DNA of 64,000 nucleotides, taken from contig CACOPQ010000002.1 of assembly GCA_902629125.1 (NCBI GenBank), positions 112,180 to 176,179 on the forward strand, written 5' to 3'. The stretch is from an uncultured Alphaproteobacteria bacterium (GTDB lineage Bacteria; Pseudomonadota; Alphaproteobacteria; Thalassobaculales; Thalassobaculaceae). Under the pieces are notes generated by a model, which saw only the letters and a program-made list of their open reading frames with translations, was not told the DNA's origin and did not search any database. Position 1 is the stretch's first letter. Each line of letters starts with the position of its first letter. The position numbers and the translations under genes are program-made. Positions 48,183-61,203 of the stretch are shown here, piece by piece.

Positions 48183-49103
48183 CTATGAGATATTGGTTTT
48201 AGAGGGCTCAAAGTCACTGGCTAAATCATCAGCTCCTGTTTCCGCAAATTCACTCTTTGGATCGCCACTTATTCTCGTTGCTTGTAAAACACGTGGCTCG
48301 GATACGTCGTAAGGACATGCCCTGTGTAATACGCATCTATTATCCCAAATTACAAGATCGCCAGCTGACCATGAATGTTTATAAAGCCGTGGCTGCTGGC
48401 AGGCGTCCTCGAGAAGCGAATCTAATAAATTATTAGCCTCTTTATCTTCCATGCCTGGAATTTTGTAGGCGTGCCTCCCAATACAAAGAGCATTTCGTCC
48501 AGTTACTGGATGTTTTTTAATAAGTGGTCTAAGTGGTGCACCTTCAGTGTGATACCCATAGCCCTTTCCAGTCTCGACTTTGTAGCCATTTTTTGCCTGG
48601 CTCTGGTAGAGTGAATGGAATGCAGATAATGTGGAAATTTTCTCTAGTGTAGAAGGGGCTAACTCATCATATGCCGCTCGCATATCGGCGAATTCGGTTT
48701 CACCTCCGCTTGCAGGAACGACTATTGCCGATAGGACACCAGCCTTAGCGGCCAGAGGCATATAAGTGCTGTCCATGTGCCATCCCTCATTACCTCTCAA
48801 TGTCATGAAACGATGCTTGTCGTCTTCGTCATCGACTTTCAGAACGGTGCCGTCAGCTTTTTGGTTGCTCATTGGAACAGCTTTTCCGCCCCCGGCTCCG
48901 CGTAACATTTCGATTTCACCAAAGTGTTCGGAAAAATCGACTTGAGCGTCTTCTGATAAAAATTGGTCCGGGAAAACTAATAAGGCGTAATCATCGAAAG
49001 CCTCATCTATAAGCTGCCAATCAGTTTGAGTTACATTTGCCAAATTGATATTTGTAATAACAGCTCCGAGAGTTGCACCAATAGCTTCTATTTTGGGGGC
49101 CAT
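48183..49103 (-). CDS. TauD/TfdA-family 2-oxoglutarate-dependent dioxygenase
   Basis: Non-heme iron enzyme of 306 residues. The iron ligands appear as His109 and Asp111 in GWHMDSTYMP and a distal histidine in DNRCVLHRACPYD; WDNR with the later arginine (ATRISGD) fits 2-oxoglutarate binding. The family hydroxylates compounds such as taurine, alkyl sulfates or 2,4-D. It lies tail-to-tail with the dienelactone hydrolase. The substrate cannot be chosen from sequence. Confidence 0.92.
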   Translation of the reverse strand: MAPKIEAIGATLGAVITNINLANVTQTDWQLIDEAFDDYALLVFPDQFLSEDAQVDFSEHFGEIEMLRGAGGGKAVPMSNQKADGTVLKVDDEDDKHRFMTLRGNEGWHMDSTYMPLAAKAGVLSAIVVPASGGETEFADMRAAYDELAPSTLEKISTLSAFHSLYQSQAKNGYKVETGKGYGYHTEGAPLRPLIKKHPVTGRNALCIGRHAYKIPGMEDKEANNLLDSLLEDACQQPRLYKHSWSAGDLVIWDNRCVLHRACPYDVSEPRVLQATRISGDPKSEFAETGADDLASDFEPSKTNIS

Positions 49104-49487
49104 CTCATTTCACCTCGCACAAATTTAAAAATGTCCTTTAAGAGGATAAGCTCCCAGTTTGTCAGTCTGTAAAAGTCTATCAAGATTTTTTTTTAGCCTA
49201 ATGTAAAAATCTCTAATCTGATGGAAGCGGTAGCACTTCACACCGGGAGTCGCAATTTGAGTTGTTTGTTGGGGCAATTAGAAAATAAAAGATAATTTTC
49301 ATAAAATATCGAAATATTCTCTGAGTCATCAATTGGAACCTTATTTAAGGAATCCGTTTATTTCATTCAACTTTATGTTGCTTCAAATGAGTAATGAGAA
49401 GTAAAAAATTTAGAGTCACTATTCAGTAGGAAAATATTGCGCTAGCGGGCTCGCCCTAGTTAAATCTCTTAAGCAAAGGTTAAAGAT
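49104..49487. other. Gap upstream of the arsenite exporter
   Basis: About 380 bases between the divergent TauD-type and acr3 genes. No reading frame of interest. An imperfect dyad CTAGCGGGCTCGCCCTAG lies near 49441-49460, roughly 30 bases before the acr3 start, and could be an operator, but the symmetry is incomplete. Promoters for both genes must lie here; none can be assigned firmly. Confidence 0.35.
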
Positions 49488-50513
49488 ATGTCAGTTTTTG
49501 AGCGGTATTTAACAATTTGGGTAGGGCTTTGTATCTTGGTTGGTGTTGCCCTTGGTAAGTTATTTCCAGGCATTTTCCTCCTGTTGTCCGAACTTGAGTA
49601 TGCCAGCGTGAACCTTCTTATCGCTCTACTAATCTGGGCCATGATCTATCCAATGATGGTTTCAGTAGATTTAAAAAGTTTGCACCGTGTCGCAGAACAA
49701 CCCAAAGGTTTGATTATCACGCTCGTTGTAAACTGGTTTTTAAAGCCCTTCTCTATGGCTGCCCTTGGAGTATTTTTCTTTAGATGGCTTTTTGCCGATT
49801 TGATACCTGAAAAAGATGCGGAAAGTTATATCGCGGGTTTGATCCTACTAGGTGCGGCACCATGTACAGCCATGGTGTTTGTATGGTCACACCTAACCAA
49901 CGGTGATCCAAATTATACGTTGGTTCAGGTTAGTTTGAACGATGTTATCATGGTTTTTGCTTTTGCCCCCATAGTAGCTTTTTTACTTGGCGTGACGGAT
50001 ATACCGGTTCCATGGGAAACTCTGCTGCTTTCAGTTGGTTTATATGTTGTGGTGCCTCTTATGGCAGGTGTTTTTACACGACATTATCTCACAAACCAGT
50101 TAAATGGCGATATGCGTCTCGCTCAGTTTAACACTTTGATTAAGCCCTATTCTATCGTAGCCCTTTTAGGAACTGTTGTGCTTTTATTCGGCTTTCAAGG
50201 CGAGATTATTCTAGATCAACCTGTTTTGATCCTATTAATTGCAATACCGCTTTTGATTCAGTCATATGGTGTCTTTGCTATTGCATATTTTTCGGCGTGG
50301 CGATTGAAAGTCCCATTCAAAGTGGCGGCTCCGTGTGCTATGATTGGAACTTCTAACTTTTTCGAGTTGGCTGTGGCGGTTGCCATAAGCTTATTTGGAC
50401 TAAATTCAGGTGCAGCTTTGGCAACAGTTGTTGGAGTTTTAGTCGAGGTTCCCGTGATGCTGTCTTTGGTGGCATTTGCTAACAGGACCAAAAATGCATT
50501 CGAGCATTCTTAA
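49488..50513 (+). CDS. acr3: Arsenite efflux transporter Acr3
   Basis: Ten-helix inner-membrane carrier of the BART superfamily that exports arsenite. The 341 residues include [38 protein letters not shown] and the cysteine motif [13 protein letters not shown] in the fourth helix, all Acr3 hallmarks, with the late [17 protein letters not shown] motif containing the conserved Phe-Glu. No arsR, arsC or arsH is adjacent, so arsenite would have to arise elsewhere. The next gene is rRNA methyltransferase rlmE, 84 bases away. Confidence 0.92.
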   Translation: MSVFERYLTIWVGLCILVGVALGKLFPGIFLLLSELEYASVNLLIALLIWAMIYPMMVSVDLKSLHRVAEQPKGLIITLVVNWFLKPFSMAALGVFFFRWLFADLIPEKDAESYIAGLILLGAAPCTAMVFVWSHLTNGDPNYTLVQVSLNDVIMVFAFAPIVAFLLGVTDIPVPWETLLLSVGLYVVVPLMAGVFTRHYLTNQLNGDMRLAQFNTLIKPYSIVALLGTVVLLFGFQGEIILDQPVLILLIAIPLLIQSYGVFAIAYFSAWRLKVPFKVAAPCAMIGTSNFFELAVAVAISLFGLNSGAALATVVGVLVEVPVMLSLVAFANRTKNAFEHS

Positions 50514-50597
50514 ATAAAGGCGATTAGATAAATCTTACTGGAAACTTTTAAAGGCGTTGAATTTTGAAGAATAGATTTATTAGAGCGCTATAAGTTG

Positions 50598-51314
50598 ATG
50601 GCAAAAAAAATATCATCAATTGGCGCGGCGCGGGCTAAAGCAGTCAAGCTTAGGACAGCTAAAGGCAGGAGTGCGTCGTCCCAACGTTGGTTAAGAAGGC
50701 AACTGAACGATCCATATGTGCAAGAGGCAAAACGGCAGGGTTATCGTTCCCGTTCAGCATTCAAGCTTATCCAACTAGATCAAAAATTTGATTTGCTTAA
50801 AAAGGGATATCTTGTAGTGGACCTTGGCGCAGCGCCTGGTGGATGGACACAAATTGCTGCGGATCGCGTTAATTTGAAACGTTTTTCCGGCAAAGTAGTT
50901 GGTTTAGATATTCTGCCCATGGAGCCAATTAGTGGTGCTACGCTGCTGCAGGCAGATTTTATGACTGAAAGCGGTTACGAGTTACTTTTGAAGTCCGTTC
51001 AAGCTGATGTTGATGTTGTTCTAAGTGACATGGCCGCTCCAACAACTGGTCATACCCAAACTGATCATATCCGCACAATTGGCCTTTGTGAGGCAGCTTA
51101 TGAATTCGCGGTTGAGGTTCTAGCAATGAATGGATCGTTTGTCGCAAAAGTTTTTAAAGGTGGTAGCGAACACGCTTTATTAGATAGAATGAAAAAGGAA
51201 TTCAAAATTGTAAGACATGCAAAGCCAGATGCTAGTCGTTCTGAGTCTCCGGAAACCTACGTAGTTGCCAAGGGATTTCGTGGAAAAGTAGCTACTTCCA
51301 ATAATGAGCATTAA
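50598..51314 (+). CDS. rlmE: 23S rRNA 2'-O-ribose methyltransferase RlmE (FtsJ)
   Basis: Methylates the ribose of U2552 (E. coli numbering) in the ribosomal A-loop. The SAM-binding motif YLVVDLGAAPGGWTQ is at about residues 71-85 and the catalytic set includes LSDMAAPTTGH and the lysine in FVAKVFKGG. An N-terminal basic extension (KLRTAKGRSASSQRWL) is typical of alphaproteobacterial members. ATG at 50598 is preferred over the adjacent TTG at 50595. It is followed by guaB after a 104-base gap. Confidence 0.95.
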   Translation: MAKKISSIGAARAKAVKLRTAKGRSASSQRWLRRQLNDPYVQEAKRQGYRSRSAFKLIQLDQKFDLLKKGYLVVDLGAAPGGWTQIAADRVNLKRFSGKVVGLDILPMEPISGATLLQADFMTESGYELLLKSVQADVDVVLSDMAAPTTGHTQTDHIRTIGLCEAAYEFAVEVLAMNGSFVAKVFKGGSEHALLDRMKKEFKIVRHAKPDASRSESPETYVVAKGFRGKVATSNNEH

Positions 51315-51418
51315 CACTATGTATCTGGAGAATGAAAAAAACAATTTTCAAAAAAGTGGCTTGGATAATCTTGAGGAAGATGTATATTTCACCGTCACTG
51401 ATGTGCGAGGAGATTTGA

Positions 51419-54198
<2,780 letters not shown>

Positions 54199-54227
54199 TA
54201 GTAGTCTGAGTCTTATTGATAAATCGC

Positions 54228-55880
54228 TTATTCATATTCGTTTGCATGATCTGCATTTATTAGACCGGCCTTGATATCTTCTACTATTTTTTTTCTGTCG
54301 CGACTTTTCGGATTGCCATATCCTCCGCCGCCAGGCATCTCAATTATTAATTCCTCGCCTATGGGAATAACTTGTCGGCCCATTCCTTTCAATTTTCTGC
54401 CTGATGTTAATGTAAGAGAACCAGTTGCTCCTGGCTTACCACCGTCTCGCCCACGTGCAGGGTTTTTAACGCGATCAAAAGTTCCAAAAATGGCAAATTC
54501 GGCCTTTTCTCTATTCCCAACGACCATCCTTTGACCAAGTCCTCCACGGAATTTTCCAGCACCACCTGAATTTTGTCGTAACTCCTTGCGCCATATTACT
54601 ATAGGTGTGATCGCTTCTAGCACTTCGACCGGAACATTCCTTACCCCACTTGGGAATGGGGTCGCTGACAGGCCATCTCTATTTGGTCTCGCGCCCGCAC
54701 CACCGCTATGAAAGCTCATTGCGGTAAAAGTTGTATTTTCTAACTTCGTATTTGGATCTCGCTTCGTTATTCCATGCCCGGCTCCAAGGCGTAAATTCCA
54801 AAGGCAAGAAGTACCCTCGGCAGGGACTTGACCGGGTATTAGCTTATGTAAACAACCAAAAACGACATCCGGTAACATATGGCCAATAGAGGATCTAGCC
54901 ACGACAGCGCAGGGATGTGGTGCGTTGAGGATGCAGCCTTCAGGTGCTTTAACGATTATATGCGCTAACGATCCTGCGTTATTTGGAACTTCTGGAGCCA
55001 CAACACATTTGACACCAAAACTTGTGTAGGCATCAGTGTAGCATTTTGGTACGTTTATTCCAAAATCTGATATTAGTGAAGAACCTTCGTAATCGATGAC
55101 GATAGTGTCGTTTACTACGCTAAGTTTTGCTTTGAGAACTATTTCCTCATCATAGCCATCAATTTTCATAGTGTTTGTTGTCGTGGTTATTGGAAGCTTG
55201 CTTATGGCCGCTCGCATTGCATTTCGGGTGCTTTCAATGATTGTTTCTGCTAACTCGTCGAGATCTTCAATTTCATATTGAACCATCATTGCTTTAAGAC
55301 GATCGCTGCCAACATCATTGCAATTGGCCAAGGCATAGATATCACCCTCAACTTGTTTAGATTCTCTGCAGTTGTAATGGACAAAGTCTATCAGTGTTTC
55401 ATTCAACTGGCCGCCTTTGAAAAGATACATTAATGGAATATAAAGTCCCTCGTGATATATTTGCTTTCCGTCAGGCGCCATGCCAATACCCCCAATATCT
55501 ACGACATGGGTTGTACAAGCGAAGAGAGCGACAACACGGCCTTTCTTAAAAGTTGGTGTTACCACGACGATGTCATGCAGATGACCAGTGCCTTTCCAAG
55601 GATCGTTGGTGAGGAAAACATCACCTTCTTTCATTTTTTTGATCGGAAATTTTTCGATAAAGTGACCAACTGACAGTGCCATAGAATTGATATGGCCGGG
55701 AGTTCCTGTAACTGCTTGGGCGAGCATGCGGCCTTGTAAGTCGAATACACCCGCTGATACGTCACCAGCTTCTCGAGTTGAAACACTAAAACCAGTGCGT
55801 ATTAAAGTTCTAGCTTGTTCCTCTACTATTGTCGTTAATCGGTCCCACATCACTTGGTGACGAATATTGGCTTCCCTCAT
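54228..55880 (-). CDS. hyuB: Hydantoinase B/oxoprolinase family protein
   Basis: B subunit of an ATP-dependent hydantoinase, oxoprolinase or acetone-carboxylase-like enzyme. The 550 residues begin with the NIRHQVMWDRLTTIVEEQ segment and contain GHINSMALSVGHF, LTNDPWKGTGHLHDIVVVTP and the glycine-rich late region GGAGKFRGGLGQR and EMPGGGGYGNPKSRD, as in HyuB. Its start overlaps the end of the A subunit by ATGA, so the two are made together. It converges with the rsmB-like gene. Substrate unknown. Confidence 0.92.
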   Translation of the reverse strand: MREANIRHQVMWDRLTTIVEEQARTLIRTGFSVSTREAGDVSAGVFDLQGRMLAQAVTGTPGHINSMALSVGHFIEKFPIKKMKEGDVFLTNDPWKGTGHLHDIVVVTPTFKKGRVVALFACTTHVVDIGGIGMAPDGKQIYHEGLYIPLMYLFKGGQLNETLIDFVHYNCRESKQVEGDIYALANCNDVGSDRLKAMMVQYEIEDLDELAETIIESTRNAMRAAISKLPITTTTNTMKIDGYDEEIVLKAKLSVVNDTIVIDYEGSSLISDFGINVPKCYTDAYTSFGVKCVVAPEVPNNAGSLAHIIVKAPEGCILNAPHPCAVVARSSIGHMLPDVVFGCLHKLIPGQVPAEGTSCLWNLRLGAGHGITKRDPNTKLENTTFTAMSFHSGGAGARPNRDGLSATPFPSGVRNVPVEVLEAITPIVIWRKELRQNSGGAGKFRGGLGQRMVVGNREKAEFAIFGTFDRVKNPARGRDGGKPGATGSLTLTSGRKLKGMGRQVIPIGEELIIEMPGGGGYGNPKSRDRKKIVEDIKAGLINADHANEYE

Positions 55881-57955
55881 GAGTTATCCTCTTCGAGTAT
55901 CAGCTCTAAATAATTAAGATTGTTTACATAGGCGCAGAAATTTTCCGAGACATACGTCGTCGTTCCGTTTTCTACAATTAGAGTTGGGCCGGGCATCCAG
56001 TTCCCTGGAACCAAATATTCTCTTTCGTAAATGGGGATTTCTTGGAATTTGTTAAGAGCAATATTAAAAACTTTCCTTTTATCCAACGCTTCAGGTTTAT
56101 TTTGTTTTTCAACCGTGGAAATATTTTTTACGAGCCGTTTATTCGTACTCAACGTAAGTGACCAGGTCATAATTTCAGCAGTAAGATCTGGTATGACTCG
56201 GCCAAACAATCTTTGGTATTCATTTTCAAACGTTTGCATCAGTACTTTACTGCTATCTGGAGTCAAAAGCAGGTCGTCGATTGGTACAGCTATTTCGTGA
56301 CCTTGGCCTCTATAACGCATAAAAGCCATTCTATTTTCCGTTAGTTGTTTTGTGTTTGTGCCTTGTTTAACAACAGCCTCTGCTTCTCTCTTCATTGATG
56401 CAAATAGGTTATTTATTATTGCTGGGTCGAAGAACCGAAGGTCCATATAATAACTGCGCGCAACCTCATAGGCGGTATCAGCTTTTAAAAAACCAATAGC
56501 TGAGCCCACACCAGCACCGCTAGGTATTATAATTTTTTTGATATTCAAAGTTTCCGCGAGCTGGCAAGCGTGGAGCGGTGCCGCTCCACCAAATGCTATC
56601 ATCGCTCTATCATCTAGCCGTTTCCCCAGTTCTATGGCATGTACGCTGGCTGCATTAGCCATATTTTCATCCACGATTTGTGCTATTCCAGATGCGCTAG
56701 TTTCTATGGACAGATCTAAGGGGAGGGCAATGTCGGCCTCAAGAGCTTGCCTGGCTAATTCTCGTTCTAGTTCGACCTCACCATTCGCGAAGTCTTTTGG
56801 GTCTAGGCGCCCTATAATTAAGTCTGCATCCGTTACGGTGGCTTTGTGACCACCTTTATTGTAAGAGGCGGGTCCTGGGCTCGAACCTGCACTTTCCGGG
56901 CCAACGCGTATTCTCGATAGTTGGTCTACGTACGCTATAGATCCACCTCCTGCGCCAATTTCAACCATGTCAATAACAGGTACTCTGAGCGGAAATCCGC
57001 TACCTTTTAAAAACCTATATTCTCTAGCGACCTCAAATTCACGGGAGTGTTGTGGAGTATATTCGTCTATGTAACATATCTTGGCGGTAGTCCCGCCCAT
57101 ATCAAATGACAATACTTCCCGCAGGCCACACTCTGCTGAAATGATGCGTGATAAAATAGCTCCACCAGCTGGCCCTGATTCCACTAATCTTATGGGCAAT
57201 GTTTTGGCAGTTTTTAATGTCGTCATGCCGCCACTTGACATCATCATGAGGAGTGGGGCGGAATATCCTTGTTGTATTAGCGCTGCACCTAAGTTTTCAA
57301 GGTACGTTTTCATCAAGGGCAAAATATACGCGTTTGCGACGGTTGTGGAAAGGCGATCATATTCTCGTATCTCTGGCGATACTTGGCTAGATATTGATAC
57401 GGGTATATCCGGGAGAGTAGATTGGATAAATGACTTCACGCTTTTTTCGTGTTCGTCGTTGGTATAGCAATGCAAAAAGCCGATGGCGATTGCTTCTACT
57501 TTTTCTTCTCTGCATTTAGCAATGGCCTCTTCAACAGAGCTCATATCCAGAGGAATTAAAATGGAGCCGTCTGCTGCAATTCGTTCCTTTATACCCAACC
57601 GGAGGTGCCTAGGCACTAGGGGTTTAGGCCGTTCCATGAAAAGATCCGATTGCTCAAATCTGTGTTCGTAGGCAATTTCGAGACTATCTGTAAAACCGTC
57701 AGTGGTAAGTAGAGCGGTTTTAGCGCCTTTTCGCTCTATAATAGCATTCGTGGCAAGGGTTGTGCCATGTATGATGAAATCTACGTCCTTAGGCTGCATG
57801 TTGCTAACGTTTAACACTTTTTTTGCTGCGGCTAAGAAACCTGCTTCTGGATGGTTTTTTGTTGTGAGTACTTTTGCAGTGAACCGCCGCTTATTATTTT
57901 CTAATACAGCATCCGTAAAAGTACCGCCAATGTCTATCGCAAGACTAACTGTCAT
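55877..57955 (-). CDS. hyuA: Hydantoinase A/oxoprolinase family protein
   Basis: A subunit of 692 residues with an actin-like ATP-binding fold. The opening SLAIDIGGTFTDAVLE is the phosphate loop, followed by IHGTTLATNAIIERKGAKTA, LVESGPAGGA, SFDMGGTTAKICYID and IAFGGAAPLHA. These are standard HyuA features. With HyuB it forms an ATP-consuming cyclic-amide hydrolase whose substrate (N-methylhydantoin, 5-oxoproline or other) cannot be told. An alpha/beta hydrolase gene lies 37 bases upstream on the same strand. Confidence 0.93.
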   Translation of the reverse strand: MTVSLAIDIGGTFTDAVLENNKRRFTAKVLTTKNHPEAGFLAAAKKVLNVSNMQPKDVDFIIHGTTLATNAIIERKGAKTALLTTDGFTDSLEIAYEHRFEQSDLFMERPKPLVPRHLRLGIKERIAADGSILIPLDMSSVEEAIAKCREEKVEAIAIGFLHCYTNDEHEKSVKSFIQSTLPDIPVSISSQVSPEIREYDRLSTTVANAYILPLMKTYLENLGAALIQQGYSAPLLMMMSSGGMTTLKTAKTLPIRLVESGPAGGAILSRIISAECGLREVLSFDMGGTTAKICYIDEYTPQHSREFEVAREYRFLKGSGFPLRVPVIDMVEIGAGGGSIAYVDQLSRIRVGPESAGSSPGPASYNKGGHKATVTDADLIIGRLDPKDFANGEVELERELARQALEADIALPLDLSIETSASGIAQIVDENMANAASVHAIELGKRLDDRAMIAFGGAAPLHACQLAETLNIKKIIIPSGAGVGSAIGFLKADTAYEVARSYYMDLRFFDPAIINNLFASMKREAEAVVKQGTNTKQLTENRMAFMRYRGQGHEIAVPIDDLLLTPDSSKVLMQTFENEYQRLFGRVIPDLTAEIMTWSLTLSTNKRLVKNISTVEKQNKPEALDKRKVFNIALNKFQEIPIYEREYLVPGNWMPGPTLIVENGTTTYVSENFCAYVNNLNYLELILEEDNS

Positions 57956-57992
57956 AGAACTAATTTCCGGGAATTTTCAAATTTTTGTTTTT

Positions 57993-58685
57993 TTATTCAG
58001 TGCTTAGAATAGAGTCAGCAAGTGCTTCTGGCAGGCTTAACATGGGGTAATGCCCTGTTGTTAGCTCTAACCACTTTGCACCTAACATATCAGCTGTTCT
58101 CTTTTGGTGAGAGATTGGTGGGTTGACGCTTTCGTTACAATAAATCACTGATGCATCCCAGGTCATCGACCAAAACTCTTTCAGTTCCACAGGGTTCTGC
58201 ATACAAGCGATAGGATGAAGCGTGTAACGAGCGATGGCCCAACTTTTGTTAGGTTCATCTAACTCTTTAAAAAGTCTATTTATTACATCATCTCGGGGAG
58301 GGCCCGATGCGAGGTCGGTATTGACAACTGATTTTCTTGATACAATGTCAGCAAGTCTTTCGCCGTCCATTAGAGCTAAGGCGTCCACGAAAACAAGTCT
58401 ATTTACTCGATTTGCCACTGATTCAGCGACCTTCGCCATTACCATGCCACCCGTACTCGTCCCAACTAAAACCACATCTTTCAAATCCTCAAAAAATAGC
58501 AGATTGGCAATTTCTTGCGCGTGAGATTCGGTAGTAATCTTGCTATGCAGTTGATAAGAGCGCTCTGCACAACCCTCTAAAGTGGGAGCCAAGACGTAAT
58601 GCCCTCGGTTCCGAAGAACACTGGCTAGTGGTTGCCATATCCATCCGCCTTGATATGCGCCATGTATAAGAACGATATTTGACAT
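57993..58685 (-). CDS. Alpha/beta fold hydrolase
   Basis: A 230-residue esterase-like hydrolase. The oxyanion loop is VLIHGAYQGGWIW and the nucleophile elbow is VGTSTGGMV with Ser77. The histidine is in TTGHYPML, and an aspartate earlier in the C-terminal half would complete the triad. This is the small EstC/MEST-like type found in many soil and marine bacteria. It lies two bases from the dehydrogenase gene's stop, in the same direction, and upstream of hyuA. The substrate is unknown. Confidence 0.9.
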   Translation of the reverse strand: MSNIVLIHGAYQGGWIWQPLASVLRNRGHYVLAPTLEGCAERSYQLHSKITTESHAQEIANLLFFEDLKDVVLVGTSTGGMVMAKVAESVANRVNRLVFVDALALMDGERLADIVSRKSVVNTDLASGPPRDDVINRLFKELDEPNKSWAIARYTLHPIACMQNPVELKEFWSMTWDASVIYCNESVNPPISHQKRTADMLGAKWLELTTGHYPMLSLPEALADSILSTE

Positions 58686-58687
58686 TT

Positions 58688-59584
58688 TTATTTCCTTCCA
58701 ACAACGCGGACATCGGCTAAGTTTTCGTAAATTTTTACCACAGCGCTTGAGTCCTCTTTGTTAAGTCCTGCGGTTCGGGCCATTTGGTATACTTGTTGAC
58801 TTACATTTGCCATGAGCGTTGGCACCCCAAGTTGTTTAGCATAATTTGTAATTAGCTCTTGATCCTTGTATACGATGTCGACAGTGCCACCGGGTTTAAA
58901 ATCGCCATCGATTATTCGAGGCACTCGTAACTCAACTGCTGCGCTAGCACCGGAGCTTTTTCTCAACACGTCCAACATTGTTTGAAGGCCAATGCCAGAC
59001 TTCGCTCCTATGGTTAGGCCTTCAATTAAGGTAATCGTGTTTGTTATTCCAAGCATATTATTTATCAACTTCATAACAAGACCTTGGCCATGATCACCGA
59101 TGTAAAAAGCGTCTTTTCCAATGGCTTCAAAAATATCCTTACATTGATTGAAAACCTTCTCGTCCCCACCAGCGATGACAGTTAAGTCAGCTGCTTGGGC
59201 TCTTGCGGTGCCGCCACTGACAGGAGCATCTAACATAAGAATTTCTTGCAGCAAAAGGTCGCTGGCTATTCGTTTCGCAACTGTTGGATCAATCGTAGAC
59301 ATACAAATGACGATGTGTCCCGGTTTTGCTCCGTGAATAATGCCGCGCTCTCCACAGATTACTTCTTCAGCTTGTCGTGTCGTTTCTACAAGGCAGATTG
59401 TCCTATCTGAAGCGTTCGCAACTTCCATTGGAGAATACAGGACTTCTGCGCCAGCCTTTTCATGCTCTATCGTTTTATCTTCGTCAACATCATGGACAAT
59501 AAGTGGGATCCCCGCCTTTAAAATATTTAAGGCCATGGGTGAACCCATAGCACCGACACCAATAAATCCCGTACGAACGCTCAT
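58688..59584 (-). CDS. 3-hydroxyisobutyrate dehydrogenase-like NAD(P)-dependent oxidoreductase
   Basis: Beta-hydroxyacid dehydrogenase of 298 residues. The NAD motif GFIGVGAMGSPMALNILKAG starts at residue 6, the substrate-binding DAPVSGGTARAQA follows, and the catalytic lysine is in LVMKLINNMLG. The frame has an ATG four codons further up, but the GGAGG lies between the two ATGs, so 59584 is the real start. Members act on 3-hydroxyisobutyrate, tartronate semialdehyde, glyoxylate or similar acids. Its place in front of the hydrolase and hydantoinase genes suggests one catabolic operon. Confidence 0.9.
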   Translation of the reverse strand: MSVRTGFIGVGAMGSPMALNILKAGIPLIVHDVDEDKTIEHEKAGAEVLYSPMEVANASDRTICLVETTRQAEEVICGERGIIHGAKPGHIVICMSTIDPTVAKRIASDLLLQEILMLDAPVSGGTARAQAADLTVIAGGDEKVFNQCKDIFEAIGKDAFYIGDHGQGLVMKLINNMLGITNTITLIEGLTIGAKSGIGLQTMLDVLRKSSGASAAVELRVPRIIDGDFKPGGTVDIVYKDQELITNYAKQLGVPTLMANVSQQVYQMARTAGLNKEDSSAVVKIYENLADVRVVGRK

Positions 59585-59737
59585 GCTTTCCTCCATGAAA
59601 ATTCCGAATAGCTAATAATCTTACATAAAACTTTTTACTTTGGGATCATAATATAATTGCAGAATTGACTTGATTAGATATCCAATATTTTGATTGTATT
59701 CAAAATACTTAATGGCATATCAAGAAAAAACTAACCC

Positions 59738-61018
59738 TCATTCAGTAAGCCGCTTATTCAGTTCTCTATTGATATCCATACGTTTGCCCCATGCCCAAAG
59801 AATGAGAAGGGCGAAGAGACCTTCAAAACTTATAATGGCTAGGGCACATGGGACCCCGAAGATTTCCGCCATCCATCCAACATTGAAAAAGCCAATAGGG
59901 CCAGTGCCAATACATAAAGTAAGAACGCCTAGTATTCGGCTGCGATAAAGTGGTGGTGCCGCCAGGTAGGTAAGTGTCCCCTGCATAGCCGCGAAACACG
60001 CGCCAGCTGTGCCGATTACTGTTAGCGCAATAGAACTTGCATAAAAAGAGTGATCTGGTCCGCCTGCTACAACGGTTAAGAGTGCCAGATAAGCTATCCC
60101 CGAGAGATATAAAATCGTACCGCCTAAGTATAGCCGGAAAAAAATTTCTTTAAAGGCAAACCTAGTGATAAAAAGTGCGCCAAGTAGGGCTCCAAAACCT
60201 TCCATGCTTGATAATACGCCAACAAAAAATGGCGTTAGAGATAGCTCGTCGCGTCCAATGACAGGTATCATCGACGTGAATGGAAATCCCCATATATTGA
60301 AGATTATGGTAATAAGGAAGATCCGTCTCAGCAAAGGGTCATTGGCGGCAAATTTGATGCCGCTTGATAAGTCGCTGTAGAAGGCAGTTGAAATTGCCGT
60401 AACAGCTCTCTGCGGAAAGCTCGAAATTACAATTAAAAATAAGCAGATCGCGTAAAGGAAACCACTTAACCAGAAAACACCAAACATTCCTACGAGTTGG
60501 AGCATAATTCCACCTAATAGCGGGCCCATCATCCGTGTTGCATTTCCAGTTGCCGAATCTAGACCCATTGCTGCGGACACTTTATCACCTGCTAAGTCAC
60601 CCAGTAAGCGTCTGCGGATGGGCATGTCAGTTGCCCAAAACATCCCGCTCAAAAAGGATACGATTGCAATCAAAAAATAAGATAAATCTCCGTGGTATGC
60701 GGCTATGGCCATAAAAATTTGAATTAGGGTGATACCTACTAAAGAAAGAACAAGCAGCAGCTTCCGACTAACTTGGTCGGCTAAAACGCCGATTATTGGT
60801 CCAAAAAGTGTTAGAGGCAGCATCCATAAAATTGGTATCGTAGAAACTAAAAAAGGCGAGCCCGTGGTTTCATATATGTAGACACCAAAGGCCAGTAATT
60901 GAAACCATCTCACAACTCCCGTTATTCCTCCCACCGACCAAACGGCAAGAAAGTTTACATCGCTTAAAAGCATTCTGATTGACCGGTCAGAACGATGTTC
61001 AGGTGAGATATCGCTCAC
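59738..61018 (-). CDS. MFS transporter
   Basis: Integral membrane carrier of 426 residues with about twelve hydrophobic segments. The loop motif GVLADQVSRKLLL between helices 2 and 3 is the conserved major facilitator signature. The whole resembles the EntS/MFS_3 type of exporter. The cytoplasmic N-terminus is short and polar. The gene is followed by the 3-hydroxyisobutyrate-dehydrogenase-like gene on the same strand after 140 bases, and it is divergent from the membrane fusion protein. Export of a small organic compound is likely but cannot be specified. Confidence 0.88.
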   Translation of the reverse strand: MSDISPEHRSDRSIRMLLSDVNFLAVWSVGGITGVVRWFQLLAFGVYIYETTGSPFLVSTIPILWMLPLTLFGPIIGVLADQVSRKLLLVLSLVGITLIQIFMAIAAYHGDLSYFLIAIVSFLSGMFWATDMPIRRRLLGDLAGDKVSAAMGLDSATGNATRMMGPLLGGIMLQLVGMFGVFWLSGFLYAICLFLIVISSFPQRAVTAISTAFYSDLSSGIKFAANDPLLRRIFLITIIFNIWGFPFTSMIPVIGRDELSLTPFFVGVLSSMEGFGALLGALFITRFAFKEIFFRLYLGGTILYLSGIAYLALLTVVAGGPDHSFYASSIALTVIGTAGACFAAMQGTLTYLAAPPLYRSRILGVLTLCIGTGPIGFFNVGWMAEIFGVPCALAIISFEGLFALLILWAWGKRMDINRELNKRLTE

Positions 61019-61203
61019 AAATATGATCCATTTAAATTATGTTGCTTTCTATTAGCTTAAATAAAGCTTATAGAGTTATCTCAGTGGTTATCGGAATTTC
61101 ATACCATCTATGAGTTACGAAATTCGTAAAAAAGTAATAAACCTATATGAATGCTCGCAGTTGTTCAAATTCTGCCTTTAGAGGAAATCTGAAAGAATAA
61201 AAG

